Part shown: positions 14,504 through 23,942 of the stretch, piece after piece
Position numbering within the stretch: the first letter of the stretch is position 1
Layout: each line of letters opens with the position of its first letter
From: Bacteroidota bacterium
GTDB lineage: Bacteria > Bacteroidota > Bacteroidia > Flavobacteriales_F > PHOS-HE28
Assembly (NCBI GenBank): GCA_014584605.1
Contig: JACTMO010000039.1
Coordinates: 1 to 64,000, forward strand
DNA length: 64,000 bases
Direction: 5' to 3'
Translations under genes and position numbers: made by a program
The notes under the pieces: generated by a model
The model's input: only the letters and a program-made list of their open reading frames with translations
What the model was told of the DNA's origin: nothing
The model's database searches: none

Positions 14504-17500
14504 TCAGAGCACGATGTTCACGATGCGCTTGGGCACCACGATCACCTTCTTGGGCGCCTTGCCTTCCAGGCGGGCCTGCACTTCGGGGTTGGCCAGCACC
14601 TGCTCCTCCACGCTCTTGGGGTCCAGTGCGATGGGGAACTCCAGCTGCAGGCGGGTCTTGCCGTTGAAGCTGATGGGATAGCTGAAGCTGTCCTCCACCA
14701 GGTGCTCGGCGCTCCACTGCGGCCAGGGGGCGGTGGTGACGCTGGCGCTGTGGCCCAGTTTCTCCCACAGCTCCTCGGCGATGTGTGGCGCGAAGGGTGC
14801 CAGCGCGATCACCAGCGGCTCCAGCACTGCGCGCTTGCCGCATTTCAGCGCGCCCAGTTCGTTCACGGCGATCATGAACTGCGCCACGCTGGTGTTGAAG
14901 CTCATCTTCTCGATATCCTCGGTCACCTTCTTCAGGGTGGCGTGCAGGACCTTCAGTTCGGCCTTGGTGGGGGCATCGTCGCTGACGTTGGGTCGGTCGA
15001 CCCCGTGGGTCGACGCCACACCGTCTCCGCTGTAGAACAAGTTCCAGAACTTCCGCAGGAAGCGGAAGGTGCCCTCGATGCCGTTGGTGTCCCAGGGCTT
15101 GCTCTGCTCGACGGGGCCGAGGAACATCTCGTACAACCGCAGCGTGTCGGCGCCATACTTGGCAATGATGTCGTCCGGGTTCACCACGTTGTACTTGGAC
15201 TTGGACATCTTCTCGACCACGGGTTTCAGCTCGATGACCGGAGCGTCCAGGTAATAGTCGCGGAAAGCGGAAATGGAACGCGTTCTATTCGCTCCCTCTT
15301 CGTTGATCCAATATCTGCCATCGCGGAAGGTGACATGGTCCACCGGATAGTTGCGCTCGAAGGCTCCTTCCACTTTATTGTTCAGTGCCAGAAGGCGATA
15401 ATGTTCCTCGCCGTTCCTGGAAGAAGCCAGAACGTTCGCCATCATGCTCATCCCCTGGACCATCCCCTGGTTCACCAGCTTTTTGGCGGGTTCATCAAAG
15501 GGAACTAGGCCGAGGTCGTGGAGGAACTTGGTCCAGAAGCGGAAGTAGAGCAGGTGGCCGGTGGCGTGCTCGCTGCCGCCCACGTACAGGTCCACCTGGC
15601 CCCAATGGTCGATGGCTTCCTTGGCCGCGAAGCGCCCCGCGTTCTTCGGGTCCATGTAGCGCAGGAAGTACCAGCTGCTGCCGGCCCAGCCGGGCATGGT
15701 GGTGGTCTCCAGCGGGTATGCCCTCACCCCCGACCCCTCTCCGGGGGAGAGGGGAGTGCCCTCACCCCCTGGCCCCCTCTCCGAGGGAGAGGGGGGAGTG
15801 CCTTCACCCCCTGGCCCCTCTCCGGGGGAGAGGGGAGGGGTATAGGTCCAGTTCTTGGCGCGGGCCAGGGGTGGCTCGCCGCTTTCGGTGGGCAGGAATT
15901 TATCCACCTCCGGCAGCACCAGCGGCAGTGCGCTTTCCGGCAGCGGGTAGGGAATGTCGTCCTTGTAGTAGATGGGGATGGGTTCGCCCCAGTAGCGCTG
16001 GCGGCCGAATGCGGCATCGCGCAGGCGGAAGTTCACCTTGCCCGTGCCGGCACCGATCCGCTCCAACTCTTCAATGGCGCGGGTGATCGCCTGCGGCACC
16101 TTCAGGCCCTTCAGGAAGCCTTCGCTGCAAATGGTGGCGTCCTTGCGCTCGTCGGCCTCCTTCTCGATGTCGGCGCCTTCGGTCACCGCGATGATGGGCA
16201 GGCCGAAGTGCTTGGCGAAGCGCCAGTCGCGCTGGTCGCCGCCGGGCACGGCCATCACCGCACCGGTGCCGTAGCCGCCCAGCACGTAATCGCCCACCCA
16301 CACGGGCACATCAGCCCCGGTGAAGGGGTGCTTCGCGTAGCTGCCGGTGAACACGCCGCTCACCTTGTCCACCTCGGCCTGGCGCTCGCGCTCGCTGCGG
16401 TTCCTGGCCTTTTCCACGTAGGCCTCCACCTCGGCGCGCCTGTCTTCCGTGGTGAGCATGCCGACCAGTTCATGTTCCGGTGCGAGGGTCAGGAACGAGA
16501 CCCCGAATAGAGTATCCGGGCGGGTGGTGAAGACTTCGATGCTCAATGTGCCCTCACCCCCTGGCCCCCTCTCCGAGGGAGAGGGGGAATGACCCTTACC
16601 CCCGGCCCCTCTCCGAGGGAGAGGGGAGGAATGCCATTCTCCGTCCGAGCCTTCAACGTCTTCGGCCACGTTGCGACGGTTGGCGAGCACTTCCTTGATC
16701 CGATCTCGCACCTTGTAAGGATCTTGGATCACTTCCTCATTGGCGAAGCGGATCACCTCAAATCCCAACTCCTGTAACCGTGCGGTCCGTGCTGCGTCTT
16801 CTTGCTTTTGGTGGTCGTGGATATCACCATCCACCTCGATGACCAGTCGCTTGGGCAAGCACACGAAATCAACGATGAAGCGGTCGATGATGTGTTGCCT
16901 GCGGATCTTGTCCCCGGTACCTGCTCCCCGTATCACTTGCCACAAGCGGTCCTCGGCCTCCGCGGGGTTTTTGCGCATGGTATTGGCATGCGCCATCAGT
17001 TTGCCAGCGACCTCGGGGTCCGCGGTCAGGTATCCTGGGCGTGTCCCCCTCTCCTCCGGAGAGAGGTTAGGGGTGAGGGCAAACTTCACACTGGCCCCCT
17101 CGCTGCGGCCGATCCAGTTGCGCTGGGCCTCCTTGATGCTCTCGCTCCAGTCCAGGCCGTCCAGCCCATCGAGCAGGCGCTGCGCGTAGGCGGTGATGCG
17201 CAGGCTCCACTGCTTCATGCGCTTGCGCTCCACGGGGTGGCCGCCACGTTCGCTCACGCCGTCCTTCACCTCGTCGTTGGCCAGCACCGTCCCCAGGGCG
17301 GGGCACCAGTTCACCCAGGCGTCGCTGAGGTAGGCCAGCCGGAAGTGCTGCAGCACCAGCTGCTTGGTGCGCTCATCGAAGGCGTTCCATTCCGCTGCGG
17401 TGAAGCCGCCCACGTATTGCTCGATGTCGCCGGTGAGCACGCTGGCGTCCTGGCCGCTGCACCCCTGTATGGCGAAGCGTTCCAGCAGTTCGCTGATGGG

Positions 17501-17965
17501 GCGCGCCTTGTCCGCCTTGGCGTCGTACCAGCTGTCGAAGAGCTGGAGGAAGATCCACTGGGTCCATTTGTAGAAGGACGGATCGCTGGTGCGCACCTCG
17601 CGGTCCCAGTCGAAGCTGAATCCGATGGCATCGAGCTGTAGGCGGTAGCGTGCGGCGTTCTCCTCGGTGGTCTTGGCGGGATGCTGTCCCGTTTGGATGG
17701 CGTACTGCTCGGCGGGCAGGCCGAAGCTGTCGTAGCCCATGGGGTGCAGCACGTTGAAGCCGCAATGGCGCTTGTAGCGGGCCACGATGTCGCTGGCGAT
17801 GTAGCCCAGCGGGTGGCCCACATGAAGACCTGCGCCACTGGGGTAGGGGAACATGTCGAGCACGTAGTACTTGGGCCGGGAGGGGTCGGGCGCCACGCGG
17901 TAGGTACCCCGCGCACGCCATTGTTCCCGCCACTTCGCTTCGATGTCCTGGTGCTCGTAGGCCAT
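14504..17965 (-). CDS. leuS: Leucyl-tRNA synthetase with two in-frame insertions
   Basis: 1153 residues; Bacteroidetes LeuRS is normally about 920-950. Class I motifs are intact: H-V-G-H (48-51) and K-M-S-K-S (919-923), with the CP1 editing domain motifs T-T-R-P-D-T (480-485) and G-T-G-A-V-M-A-V-P (566-574). The excess comes from two insertions. One of ~177 residues (about 297-473) lies at the entrance of the editing domain between G-R-S-E-G and V-F-T-T-R-P. It contains a DUF559 nuclease domain (~318-428) flanked by translated palindromes. A second of 40 residues (~709-749) precedes the conserved S-S-W-Y segment. Both keep the frame with no stop. Removing them gives ~936 residues, so the enzyme is probably functional with bulky surface loops. 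It acts in the cytoplasm, charging tRNA-Leu. Confidence 0.95.
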   Translation of the reverse strand: MAYEHQDIEAKWREQWRARGTYRVAPDPSRPKYYVLDMFPYPSGAGLHVGHPLGYIASDIVARYKRHCGFNVLHPMGYDSFGLPAEQYAIQTGQHPAKTTEENAARYRLQLDAIGFSFDWDREVRTSDPSFYKWTQWIFLQLFDSWYDAKADKARPISELLERFAIQGCSGQDASVLTGDIEQYVGGFTAAEWNAFDERTKQLVLQHFRLAYLSDAWVNWCPALGTVLANDEVKDGVSERGGHPVERKRMKQWSLRITAYAQRLLDGLDGLDWSESIKEAQRNWIGRSEGASVKFALTPNLSPEERGTRPGYLTADPEVAGKLMAHANTMRKNPAEAEDRLWQVIRGAGTGDKIRRQHIIDRFIVDFVCLPKRLVIEVDGDIHDHQKQEDAARTARLQELGFEVIRFANEEVIQDPYKVRDRIKEVLANRRNVAEDVEGSDGEWHSSPLPRRGAGGKGHSPSPSERGPGGEGTLSIEVFTTRPDTLFGVSFLTLAPEHELVGMLTTEDRRAEVEAYVEKARNRSERERQAEVDKVSGVFTGSYAKHPFTGADVPVWVGDYVLGGYGTGAVMAVPGGDQRDWRFAKHFGLPIIAVTEGADIEKEADERKDATICSEGFLKGLKVPQAITRAIEELERIGAGTGKVNFRLRDAAFGRQRYWGEPIPIYYKDDIPYPLPESALPLVLPEVDKFLPTESGEPPLARAKNWTYTPPLSPGEGPGGEGTPPSPSERGPGGEGTPLSPGEGSGVRAYPLETTTMPGWAGSSWYFLRYMDPKNAGRFAAKEAIDHWGQVDLYVGGSEHATGHLLYFRFWTKFLHDLGLVPFDEPAKKLVNQGMVQGMSMMANVLASSRNGEEHYRLLALNNKVEGAFERNYPVDHVTFRDGRYWINEEGANRTRSISAFRDYYLDAPVIELKPVVEKMSKSKYNVVNPDDIIAKYGADTLRLYEMFLGPVEQSKPWDTNGIEGTFRFLRKFWNLFYSGDGVASTHGVDRPNVSDDAPTKAELKVLHATLKKVTEDIEKMSFNTSVAQFMIAVNELGALKCGKRAVLEPLVIALAPFAPHIAEELWEKLGHSASVTTAPWPQWSAEHLVEDSFSYPISFNGKTRLQLEFPIALDPKSVEEQVLANPEVQARLEGKAPKKVIVVPKRIVNIVL
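15721..15840. repeat. Three tandem palindromic repeats inside leuS
   Basis: Three head-to-tail units (15721-15758, 15759-15800, 15801-15840; 38, 42 and 40 bases) each begin CCCTCACCCC or CCTTCACCCC. Each contains a hairpin of the form CCCCTCTCC-N3-GGAGAGGGG. The total is exactly 120 bases, 40 codons, so leuS stays in frame and reads as repeats rich in P-S, G-E-R-G and G-G-E-G. The same units border the DUF559 element at 16551-17079. Confidence 0.85.
16551..17079. mobile_element. DUF559 nuclease element with palindromic ends, inserted in leuS
   Basis: A 529-base segment bounded by perfect 10-base inverted repeats (CCCTCACCCC at 16551-16560, GGGGTGAGGG at 17070-17079). Two palindrome units lie at the left end (16551-16587, 16593-16626) and one in opposite orientation at the right (about 17044-17079). 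The central part encodes, in the leuS frame, a complete DUF559 domain: E338 in [11 protein letters not shown] (355-357), D366 in F-I-V-D-F, and E377/D379 in L-V-I-E-V-D-G. This is the PD-(D/E)XK-type core of Vsr-like nucleases. No clear target duplication and no intein splicing motifs are visible. It is inferred to be a mobile or formerly mobile unit. Confidence 0.7.
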
Positions 17966-18002
17966 TGCTTTCGATCGCCGTGGCCATGGGCCCGGGCGAC
18001 CG

Positions 18003-18010
18003 CGAAAGTA
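18003..18010 (-). promoter_or_regulatory. -7 element of leuS
   Basis: Minus-strand TACTTTCG matches the TAnnTTcG form of the Bacteroidetes -7 box, 37 bases before the leuS ATG. No convincing -33 TTTG is seen. It lies back to back with the ftsX element. Confidence 0.5.
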
Positions 18011-18029
18011 GCGGACCGGCGCGGGCGGG

Positions 18030-18037
18030 TATCTTCG
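18030..18037 (+). promoter_or_regulatory. -7 element of ftsX operon
   Basis: TATCTTCG ends five bases before the ATG at 18043, implying a very short or absent 5' leader. No clear -33 box in the GC-rich upstream. Confidence 0.5.
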
Positions 18038-18042
18038 CGGCC

Positions 18043-18918
18043 ATGTCGATGGAGCGACCCTACCGGCGCCGTACGCGCACGGCCACGGTGGGTACCGTGG
18101 TGGGCATCGCGCTGGTGCTGTTCATGCTCGGCGTGCTGGGTTTCTTGGTGCTGAACGCCCGCGCGCTGGACCGCTATTTCCGGGAGCATGTGCGGGTGGA
18201 CGTGTTCCTGAAGCGGGGCCTGAAGGAGACCGACCTGATGCAGTTCCGCAAGGCGCTGGACACCGAGCCGTGGGTGCTGGAGACTCGGTACGTGACGGCG
18301 GACGAGGCGGCCGAGCAGTTGAAGCAGGACCTGGGCGAGGACTTCCTGGGCGTGCTGGGCAGCAACCCGTTGCTGGCGAGCATCGAGCTGCGGCTGGCGG
18401 CCACCCATGCCCACCCGGACAGCGTGCAGTGGGTGGTGGAGCGGCTGCAGCAGGACCCGCGCACGCACGAGGTGGCGTACAACGCCGCAGTGGTGCGCAA
18501 CATCCAGGAGAACATGGGCAAGTTGGGGCTGGCCGTGCTGGGTTTCAGCGTGCTGCTGCTCATCATCGCCGTGGCGCTGATCAACAACACCATCCGGCTG
18601 GCGGTGTACAGCCAGCGTTTCCTGATCCGCACCATGCACCTGGTGGGGGCCACGCGGTGGTTCATCCAGCGGCCCTTCCTGGGGCAGAGCCTCTGGCAGG
18701 GCGTGCTCAGCGCCGTGCTGGCCGTGGGCCTGCTGGTGCTCACCCTGCGGCTGGCCCTGCGTGCGGTGCCCGACCTACTGGCCTTCACCGATGCCCGCAC
18801 GCTGGCGTTGCTCTTCGCCGCCGTGCTGTTGCTGGGCATGCTGATCTCGCTGGCCAGCACCTGGTTCGCCGTACGGCGCTACCTTCGCATGTCCGCCGAG
18901 GACGTCCACTGGAGCTGA
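18043..18918 (+). CDS. ftsX: Cell division protein FtsX-like permease
   Basis: 291 residues from ATG 18043; the longer open frame is rejected because the -7 element lies between. There is a cytoplasmic basic N-terminus (R-P-Y-R-R-R-T-R-T) and TM1 (~20-40). A periplasmic domain carries V-D-V-F-L-K-R-G-L and [12 protein letters not shown], the FtsX extracellular-domain signature. Three C-terminal TM segments follow (~165-190, 220-245, 260-282). FtsX partners the ATPase FtsE and controls peptidoglycan hydrolases at division; ftsE is not next to it here, as is usual in this phylum. It is first in an operon with DUF3098, uppP and truB. Confidence 0.92.
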   Translation: MSMERPYRRRTRTATVGTVVGIALVLFMLGVLGFLVLNARALDRYFREHVRVDVFLKRGLKETDLMQFRKALDTEPWVLETRYVTADEAAEQLKQDLGEDFLGVLGSNPLLASIELRLAATHAHPDSVQWVVERLQQDPRTHEVAYNAAVVRNIQENMGKLGLAVLGFSVLLLIIAVALINNTIRLAVYSQRFLIRTMHLVGATRWFIQRPFLGQSLWQGVLSAVLAVGLLVLTLRLALRAVPDLLAFTDARTLALLFAAVLLLGMLISLASTWFAVRRYLRMSAEDVHWS

Positions 18919-18932
18919 ACCCCCCGACCCGC

Positions 18933-19172
18933 ATGGCCGCGCACGACGACAACGAGATGCCCTTCACCCGTGTGAACTACCGCCTGCTGGTGATAGGCCT
19001 GGCCATCGTGGTGCTGGGCTTCATCCTGATGGCCGGCGGCGGCACCGGTGACCCCGAGGCGTTCGATGCCGCAGCCATCTTCAGCCTGCGGCGCATCACG
19101 GTAGCTCCCCTGGTGGCCCTGGCCGGCTACCTCTTCATCTTCTACGCCATCCTGAAGCGCCCGGCGCGGTAG
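18933..19172 (+). CDS. DUF3098 small membrane protein
   Basis: 79 residues. A short charged start ([11 protein letters not shown]) leads into [19 protein letters not shown], the first helix and the DUF3098 signature. Then come a [10 protein letters not shown] loop with [11 protein letters not shown] and a second helix. The family is a two-TM protein that in Bacteroidetes almost always sits between ftsX and uppP, as here: 14 bases after ftsX and 8 before uppP. The function is unproven, and the context suggests division or envelope. An internal ATG (M-P-F-T-R) is an alternative start. Confidence 0.88.
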   Translation: MAAHDDNEMPFTRVNYRLLVIGLAIVVLGFILMAGGGTGDPEAFDAAAIFSLRRITVAPLVALAGYLFIFYAILKRPAR

Positions 19173-19180
19173 TACGCGGC

Positions 19181-19975
19181 ATGGGCATCCTGGAGGCCAT
19201 TGTCCTGGCCATCATCGAGGGCCTCACGGAGTTCCTGCCCGTGAGCAGCACCGGCCACATGATCATCGGCTCCACGCTGATGGGCATTGCGCAGGACGAC
19301 TTCGTGAAGCTCTTCACCGTGGCCATTCAGTTCGGCGCCATCCTCAGCGTGGTGGTGCTGTACTGGAAGCGTTTTCTCCTCGGCATCGACCTGTACCTGA
19401 AGCTGTTGGCGGGCTTTCTTCCGGCCGTGGTGATGGGCCTGCTGTTCAAGGACCACATCGACGCCCTGCTGGAGAACGTCACCGTGGTGGCCCTGGCGCT
19501 GCTGGCGGGCGGGGTGGTCTTCCTGTTCATCGACCGTTGGGCGCCCGGGGGCAGGGATGGCGGATCTTCGACCGTGACCTACCGCCAGGCCCTGCTGATC
19601 GGGTGCTTTCAATGCCTGGCCATGGTGCCGGGCGTGAGCCGGTCGGCGGCGACCCTCATCGGCGGCATGTCCCAAGGCCTCACGCGCGCCCATGCCGCGG
19701 AGTTCAGCTTCCTGCTGGCCGTGCCCACCATGTTCGCCGCGACCGTCAAGAGCCTCTACGACTATCTGGGCGATGGCGGCGCCTTCACCGATGCGCACCT
19801 GCGTCTGTTCGCCATCGGCAACGCCGTGGCCTTCGTGGTGGCCCTGCTGGCCATCAAGGCCTTCATCGCCTACCTGCAACGTCGCGGGCTGGCCGCCTTC
19901 GGTTGGTACCGGATCGTGCTGGGCGGCCTGCTGCTGCTGCTGCTGGCCCTGGGCGTGCCCTTGCAGCTGGTGTGA
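19181..19975 (+). CDS. uppP: Undecaprenyl-diphosphatase
   Basis: 264 residues, the normal length for UppP/BacA. It removes a phosphate from undecaprenyl diphosphate so the lipid carrier of peptidoglycan and LPS synthesis can be reused, and gives bacitracin tolerance. Both hallmark motifs are present: [14 protein letters not shown] (13-26) and P-G-V-S-R-S-A-A-T (150-158), which form the active site within the membrane. Around eight hydrophobic segments are visible. It is the third gene of the ftsX operon; truB starts 4 bases after its stop. Confidence 0.95.
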   Translation: MGILEAIVLAIIEGLTEFLPVSSTGHMIIGSTLMGIAQDDFVKLFTVAIQFGAILSVVVLYWKRFLLGIDLYLKLLAGFLPAVVMGLLFKDHIDALLENVTVVALALLAGGVVFLFIDRWAPGGRDGGSSTVTYRQALLIGCFQCLAMVPGVSRSAATLIGGMSQGLTRAHAAEFSFLLAVPTMFAATVKSLYDYLGDGGAFTDAHLRLFAIGNAVAFVVALLAIKAFIAYLQRRGLAAFGWYRIVLGGLLLLLLALGVPLQLV

Positions 19976-19979
19976 GCCC

Positions 19980-20678
19980 ATGGCCGGCACGGACCCCATC
20001 GATCTGGAGGGCGGCGGCCTGCTGCTGGTGGACAAACCCGTGGGCTGGACCAGCTTCGATGTGGTGGGCAAGCTGCGCGGGGCGCTCAACGCCCTGGCTG
20101 GCCGCCGGGTGAAGGTGGGCCATGCCGGCACCCTGGACCCCCTGGCCAGCGGCCTACTCGTGCTGGCCTATGGGCGGCGGACCAAGGACCTGCCCGGCCT
20201 CACCGGCCTGGACAAGACCTACGTGGGCACCCTCACCCTGGGCGAGGTGACCCCATCGCAGGACGGGGAGACCCCGGCGGTGGGCCAGGGTCCTTGGGCG
20301 CACCTGGACCGCAGGGCCGTGGAGGCCGTGCTGCCGCGCTTCACCGGCGAGCTGCTCCAGCGCCCGCCCCTGTACAGCGCCAAGCACCACCAGGGCGAAC
20401 GGGCCTACTTCCTGGCCCGCGACGGCCGGGAGGTGGAGATGGAGCCCGTTCGGGTGGTCGTGCATCACCTGGCGGTGCTGGCCATGGAGGGGCCGCAGGT
20501 GACCTTCACGGCCACCGTGGGCAAGGGCACCTACATCCGCACCCTGGCGCACGATATCGGGCAGGCCCTGGGCTGTGGTGCCTGGCTCAGCGCCCTGCGC
20601 CGCACGCGCATCGCCGACCTGGACGTGGCGGACGCCCTGCCGCCCGTGGAACTGGCCCAGCGCATCGCGCCCCGGTGA
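19980..20678 (+). CDS. truB: tRNA pseudouridine(55) synthase
   Basis: 232 residues. TruB converts U55 of the T-loop in nearly all tRNAs to pseudouridine. The N-terminus has L-L-L-V-D-K-P-V-G-W-T-S-F-D (14-27) and the catalytic motif G-H-A-G-T-L-D-P-L-A-S-G with Asp53. Y-V-G-T-L-T-L-G and G-T-Y-I-R-T-L-A-H-D-I-G follow in the expected places. It lacks an extended C-terminal PUA-like domain, as is usual in Bacteroidetes. The ATG at 19980 is four bases after the uppP stop. Confidence 0.94.
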   Translation: MAGTDPIDLEGGGLLLVDKPVGWTSFDVVGKLRGALNALAGRRVKVGHAGTLDPLASGLLVLAYGRRTKDLPGLTGLDKTYVGTLTLGEVTPSQDGETPAVGQGPWAHLDRRAVEAVLPRFTGELLQRPPLYSAKHHQGERAYFLARDGREVEMEPVRVVVHHLAVLAMEGPQVTFTATVGKGTYIRTLAHDIGQALGCGAWLSALRRTRIADLDVADALPPVELAQRIAPR

Positions 20679-20751
20679 GGCTCGGAACAGGGTTATCAAC
20701 AGCTTAACTTACGCAGGCTCAGGGATTTTCACATTTCCTTAACGATCGCAT

Positions 20752-20759
20752 TATCTTCG
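20752..20759 (+). promoter_or_regulatory. -7 element of queA
   Basis: TATCTTCG, 44 bases before the queA ATG, in a locally AT-rich stretch. A TTTTC at 20726-20730 is a weak -33 candidate with a 21-22-base spacer. Confidence 0.5.
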
Positions 20760-20803
20760 CCGCCCCTTCCGCCAAAAGACGGGCCCGTAAGCCACGCCAG
20801 ACC

Positions 20804-21853
20804 ATGAAGCTCACCGCATTCAAGTTCAACCTGCCCAAGGAGCAGGTCGCCCTCTACCCCACCAAGGACCGCGACGGCAGCAAGCTGATGGTGCTGCATC
20901 GCAAGGACGGCAAGATCGAGCACAAGAAGTTCAAGGACATCATCAACTACTTCGACGAGGGCGACACCTTCATCCTGAACGACACCAAGGTGTTCCCCGC
21001 GCGCATGTGGGGCAACAAGGAGAAGACCGGGGCCAAGATCGAGGTGTTCATGCTGCGCGAGCTGAACCGCGACAGCCTGCTGTGGGACGTGATCGTGGAC
21101 CCCGCCCGCAAGATCCGCATCGGCAACAAGCTCTACTTCGGCAAGGACGATGAACTGGTGGCCGAGGTGATCGACAACACCACCAGCCGGGGCCGCACGC
21201 TGCGTTTCCTGTTCGACGGCACCTACGAGGAGTTCAAGCAGGCCATCACCGAGATGGGGGAGACGCCCCTGCCCCGCTACATCAAGCGCGACACCGAGCC
21301 CAGCGATGCCGAACGCTACCAGACCATCTTCGCCCGGCACGAGGGCGCCGTGGCCGCCCCCACCGCCGGGCTGCATTTCAGCCGCGAGCTGATGAAGCGC
21401 ATGGAGCTCAAGGGCATCCACTTCGCGCATGTCACCCTGCACGTGGGCCTGGGCACCTTCCGCCCCGTGGAGGTCGAGGACCTCACCAAGCACAAAATGG
21501 ACAGCGAGCAGGCCATCATCACCCGTGAGGCCTGCGACGTGGTGAACCGCGCCAAGGACGCGCGCAAGAAGGTGTGCTGCGTGGGCACCACCACCATGCG
21601 CGCCATCGAGAGCAGCGTCAGTACCCAGAACCACCTGAAGCCCTTCAACGGCTGGACCAACAAGTTCATCTTCCCGCCGTACGACTTCAGCATTGCCGAC
21701 CGCATGATCACCAACTTCCACATGCCCGAGAGCACCCTGCTGATGCAGGTGGCCGCCTTCGGAGGGTACGACCACGTGTGGAACGCCTACAAGGTGGCCC
21801 TGAAGGAGAAGTACCGCTTCCTCAGCTACGGGGACGCGATGTTGATCATCTGA
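20804..21853 (+). CDS. queA: tRNA preQ1(34) S-adenosylmethionine ribosyltransferase-isomerase
   Basis: 349 residues. QueA transfers the ribosyl part of SAM to preQ1 in tRNA to form epoxyqueuosine. The sequence shows the family's ordered blocks: [12 protein letters not shown] (~7-18), [10 protein letters not shown] (~58-67), T-P-L-P-R-Y-I-K-R (~155-163), and the strongly conserved [12 protein letters not shown] (~181-192) followed by [10 protein letters not shown]. The C-terminal [11 protein letters not shown] is intact. It is transcribed alone from its own -7 element, after the ftsX operon. Confidence 0.96.
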   Translation: MKLTAFKFNLPKEQVALYPTKDRDGSKLMVLHRKDGKIEHKKFKDIINYFDEGDTFILNDTKVFPARMWGNKEKTGAKIEVFMLRELNRDSLLWDVIVDPARKIRIGNKLYFGKDDELVAEVIDNTTSRGRTLRFLFDGTYEEFKQAITEMGETPLPRYIKRDTEPSDAERYQTIFARHEGAVAAPTAGLHFSRELMKRMELKGIHFAHVTLHVGLGTFRPVEVEDLTKHKMDSEQAIITREACDVVNRAKDARKKVCCVGTTTMRAIESSVSTQNHLKPFNGWTNKFIFPPYDFSIADRMITNFHMPESTLLMQVAAFGGYDHVWNAYKVALKEKYRFLSYGDAMLII

Positions 21854-21886
21854 GGAGCGCGACCACCGCACCGGCGGAACGAACGT

Positions 21887-21925
21887 GGGGAGGACGCAAC
21901 GTATCGGTTGTGGCTTCTCCTCCCC
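21887..21925 (+). terminator. Long hairpin after queA
   Basis: GGGGAGGA (21887-21894) pairs perfectly with TCCTCCCC (21918-21925), with an inner CAAC/GTTG stem. It starts 34 bases after the queA stop. There is no strong T-run. Confidence 0.35.
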
Positions 21926-21972
21926 GGGCCATCCTTGCCCAAGCGCTGCCTCCTCCCGTCAAGCCTGGATGC

Positions 21973-21980
21973 GACCTTTG
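21973..21980 (+). promoter_or_regulatory. -7 element of ispD
   Basis: GACCTTTG, one base off TAnnTTTG, lies 19 bases before the ispD ATG. The same variant occurs before rlmN at 22765-22772. Confidence 0.4.
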
Positions 21981-21998
21981 TGGTGTTGCGCTTGAGCC

Positions 21999-22661
21999 AT
22001 GCCGTGTAGTGCCATCCTCGTCGCCGGCGGTTCCGGCAAACGCCTGGGCGGCCCCGTGCCCAAGCAGTTCCAGAGCTTGAAGGGCCGGCCGTTGCTGATG
22101 TGGACCATCGAGGCCTTCCACCGCCACGACAGGGACATGCCGCTGATCGTGGTGCTGCCCCAGGCGCACTTCGACATCTGGAAGGCCCTGTGCACCGGCC
22201 ATCGGTTCTCCGTGCCCCATGCGGTGGTGGCCGGCGGTGAGCAACGCTGGCACAGCGTAAAGGCGGGTCTGGAGCGGGTGAAGGGGGATGGACTGGTCGC
22301 CGTGCACGACGGCGTACGCCCCTTGGTGAGCACCGACCTGATCGGTCGCTGCTTTTCCGCGGCGGACAGGCACGGTGCGGCCATCCCCGTGGTGCCCGTG
22401 GCGCCCAGCATCCGGGAGACCACTGCCGAGGGCTCACGCGCGCTCGACCGCTCGCGCCTGCTGGCGGTGCAGACGCCGCAATGCTTCCACACGGACCTGT
22501 TGCGCAAGGCCTTCGAGCAGCCCTACGACAGCGCCTTCACCGATGAAGCCACCCTGGTGGAGCGCCTGGGTGTGGAAGTGCATCTGGTGGAAGGGGAGGA
22601 GCACAACATCAAGGTGACCACGAGCGTGGATATGCGGGTGGCGGAGCTGCTGTTGGCCTGA
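21999..22661 (+). CDS. ispD: 2-C-methyl-D-erythritol 4-phosphate cytidylyltransferase
   Basis: 220 residues. IspD joins CTP to methylerythritol phosphate in the non-mevalonate isoprenoid pathway. The N-terminus has the nucleotidyltransferase motif I-L-V-A-G-G-S-G-K-R-L-G (6-17) with P-K-Q-F following. D-G-V-R-P-L-V is at ~105-111, T-P-Q-C-F at ~164-168, and a late N-I-K-V-T-T, all typical of IspD. The usual second-motif A-G-G is complete. It is notable that remnants of ispG, another gene of the same pathway, lie at the start of the window. It is apparently transcribed alone or with rlmN 148 bases downstream. Confidence 0.94.
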   Translation: MPCSAILVAGGSGKRLGGPVPKQFQSLKGRPLLMWTIEAFHRHDRDMPLIVVLPQAHFDIWKALCTGHRFSVPHAVVAGGEQRWHSVKAGLERVKGDGLVAVHDGVRPLVSTDLIGRCFSAADRHGAAIPVVPVAPSIRETTAEGSRALDRSRLLAVQTPQCFHTDLLRKAFEQPYDSAFTDEATLVERLGVEVHLVEGEEHNIKVTTSVDMRVAELLLA

Positions 22662-22809
22662 GCGGCTGCGGTGTACACGCTCCCGTCCCGGTCGGGTCGA
22701 TCGGATGGCCTGGGCGGAAGAGGAAAGCCTGGGCCACACACCGCCGGATCGGGGTCGGCTTGCCGACCTTTGCATGCCGTCCACGACCGGACAGCATCGC
22801 AAGCCGCAC

Positions 22810-23889
22810 ATGAGCCCGAAGCCCCCGGACATCCGCGCGTTCTCCCTGGAGGAGATGCAGGCCCTGGTGGCGGACCTCGGCGAAAAGCCCTACCGGGCCA
22901 AGCAGCTCTGGGAATGGCTCTGGAGGAAGAAGGCACGATCGTTCGACGATATGAGCGACCTGCCAAAGACCTTCCGGGCACGGCTTGCGGAGCGTACGGT
23001 GCTGCGGCCGCTGGTGCTGGTGGAGGAACAGCGCAGCAACGACGGCACCGTGAAATGCGCCTTCAGGACCTGGGACGGCCACGTGGTGGAAGGGGTGTTG
23101 ATCCCCACGCCCACACGGCTCACGGCATGCATCAGCTCGCAGATCGGCTGCAGCCTCTCCTGCTCGTTCTGCGCCACGGGCCGGCTCAAGCGCATCCGCA
23201 ACCTGGATGCACAGGAGATCTACGACCAGGTGGTGCTCATCGACGGGCTGGCGCACAAGTACTACCGGGAAGGGCTCACGAACATCGTGTACATGGGCAT
23301 GGGCGAGCCGCTGCTCAACTATGCCAACACGCTGCGCAGCGCCGAGCGCATCACCGCCGAGGATGGGCTGGGCATGAGCCCGCGCCGCATCACCGTGAGC
23401 ACGGCGGGCATCGCCAGGATGATCCGCAGGCTGGCCGACGATGGCGCCCGCTTCAACCTGGCGCTCTCGCTGCATGCCGCCAACGATGCCAAGCGCGACC
23501 GCATCATGCCCATCAACGAGCAGAACTCGTTGGCCGAGCTGAAGGACGCCCTGCGCTACTACACCCGCACCGCACGCAGGGAGGTCACCTTCGAGTACAT
23601 CCTGCTGCGCGGCTTCAACGACTCGCTCGCCGATGCGCAGGAGCTGGTGAGATACGCCAGCGACGTGCACGCCAAGGTGAACCTGATCGAGTACAACCCG
23701 ATCGACGAGGGCGGGTTCGGCCGGACCGACACCAAGGAGGCAGAGGTCTTCCAGCAATACCTGGACAGGAAGGGCATCATCGCGCGCATCCGCCGCAGCC
23801 GGGGTCGGGACATCGATGCGGCCTGCGGCCAGCTGGCCAACAAGAACGCACCGGCGTTGAAGGACGGGGAGCGGGTGCTGAAGACCTGA
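22810..23889 (+). CDS. rlmN: 23S rRNA/tRNA adenine-C2 methyltransferase
   Basis: 359 residues from ATG 22810. Earlier in-frame ATGs (22705, 22774) are rejected because a -7-like GACCTTTG sits at 22765-22772 and the family begins near this point. It is a radical SAM enzyme with Cys114, Cys118 and Cys121 in C-S-L-S-C-S-F-C-A-T-G, and with M-G-M-G-E-P-L-L-N, S-L-H-A-A-N-D and Y-N-P-I-D-E-G. The late D-A-A-C-G-Q-L carries the cysteine that takes part in methyl transfer. It methylates A2503 of 23S rRNA and A37 of some tRNAs. Length is normal. Confidence 0.95.
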   Translation: MSPKPPDIRAFSLEEMQALVADLGEKPYRAKQLWEWLWRKKARSFDDMSDLPKTFRARLAERTVLRPLVLVEEQRSNDGTVKCAFRTWDGHVVEGVLIPTPTRLTACISSQIGCSLSCSFCATGRLKRIRNLDAQEIYDQVVLIDGLAHKYYREGLTNIVYMGMGEPLLNYANTLRSAERITAEDGLGMSPRRITVSTAGIARMIRRLADDGARFNLALSLHAANDAKRDRIMPINEQNSLAELKDALRYYTRTARREVTFEYILLRGFNDSLADAQELVRYASDVHAKVNLIEYNPIDEGGFGRTDTKEAEVFQQYLDRKGIIARIRRSRGRDIDAACGQLANKNAPALKDGERVLKT

Positions 23890-23922
23890 GGCCCTGCTCC
23901 GGCGGACCGCTGCGGTCGGATC

Positions 23923-23937
23923 CGTCCGGTCCGGACG
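23923..23937. terminator. GC palindrome between rlmN and convergent gene
   Basis: CGTCCGG-T-CCGGACG is a perfect 7-base dyad in the 53-base gap between two convergent genes. A terminator role is plausible, but there is no T-run. Confidence 0.3.
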
Positions 23938-23942
23938 CCCCG

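Noticed and set aside
15721-15840. CRISPR array
   Set aside because: Only three adjacent palindromic units with no unique spacers and no cas genes; they lie within a coding sequence.
16547-17077. Intein within LeuRS
   Set aside because: No N-terminal Cys/Ser block or C-terminal His-Asn followed by Cys/Ser/Thr is seen at the junctions; the insert instead ends in palindromic repeats.
20693-20701. DnaA box-like TTATCAACA between truB and queA
   Set aside because: A single imperfect site without a cluster, AT-rich unwinding region or dnaA/dnaN nearby.
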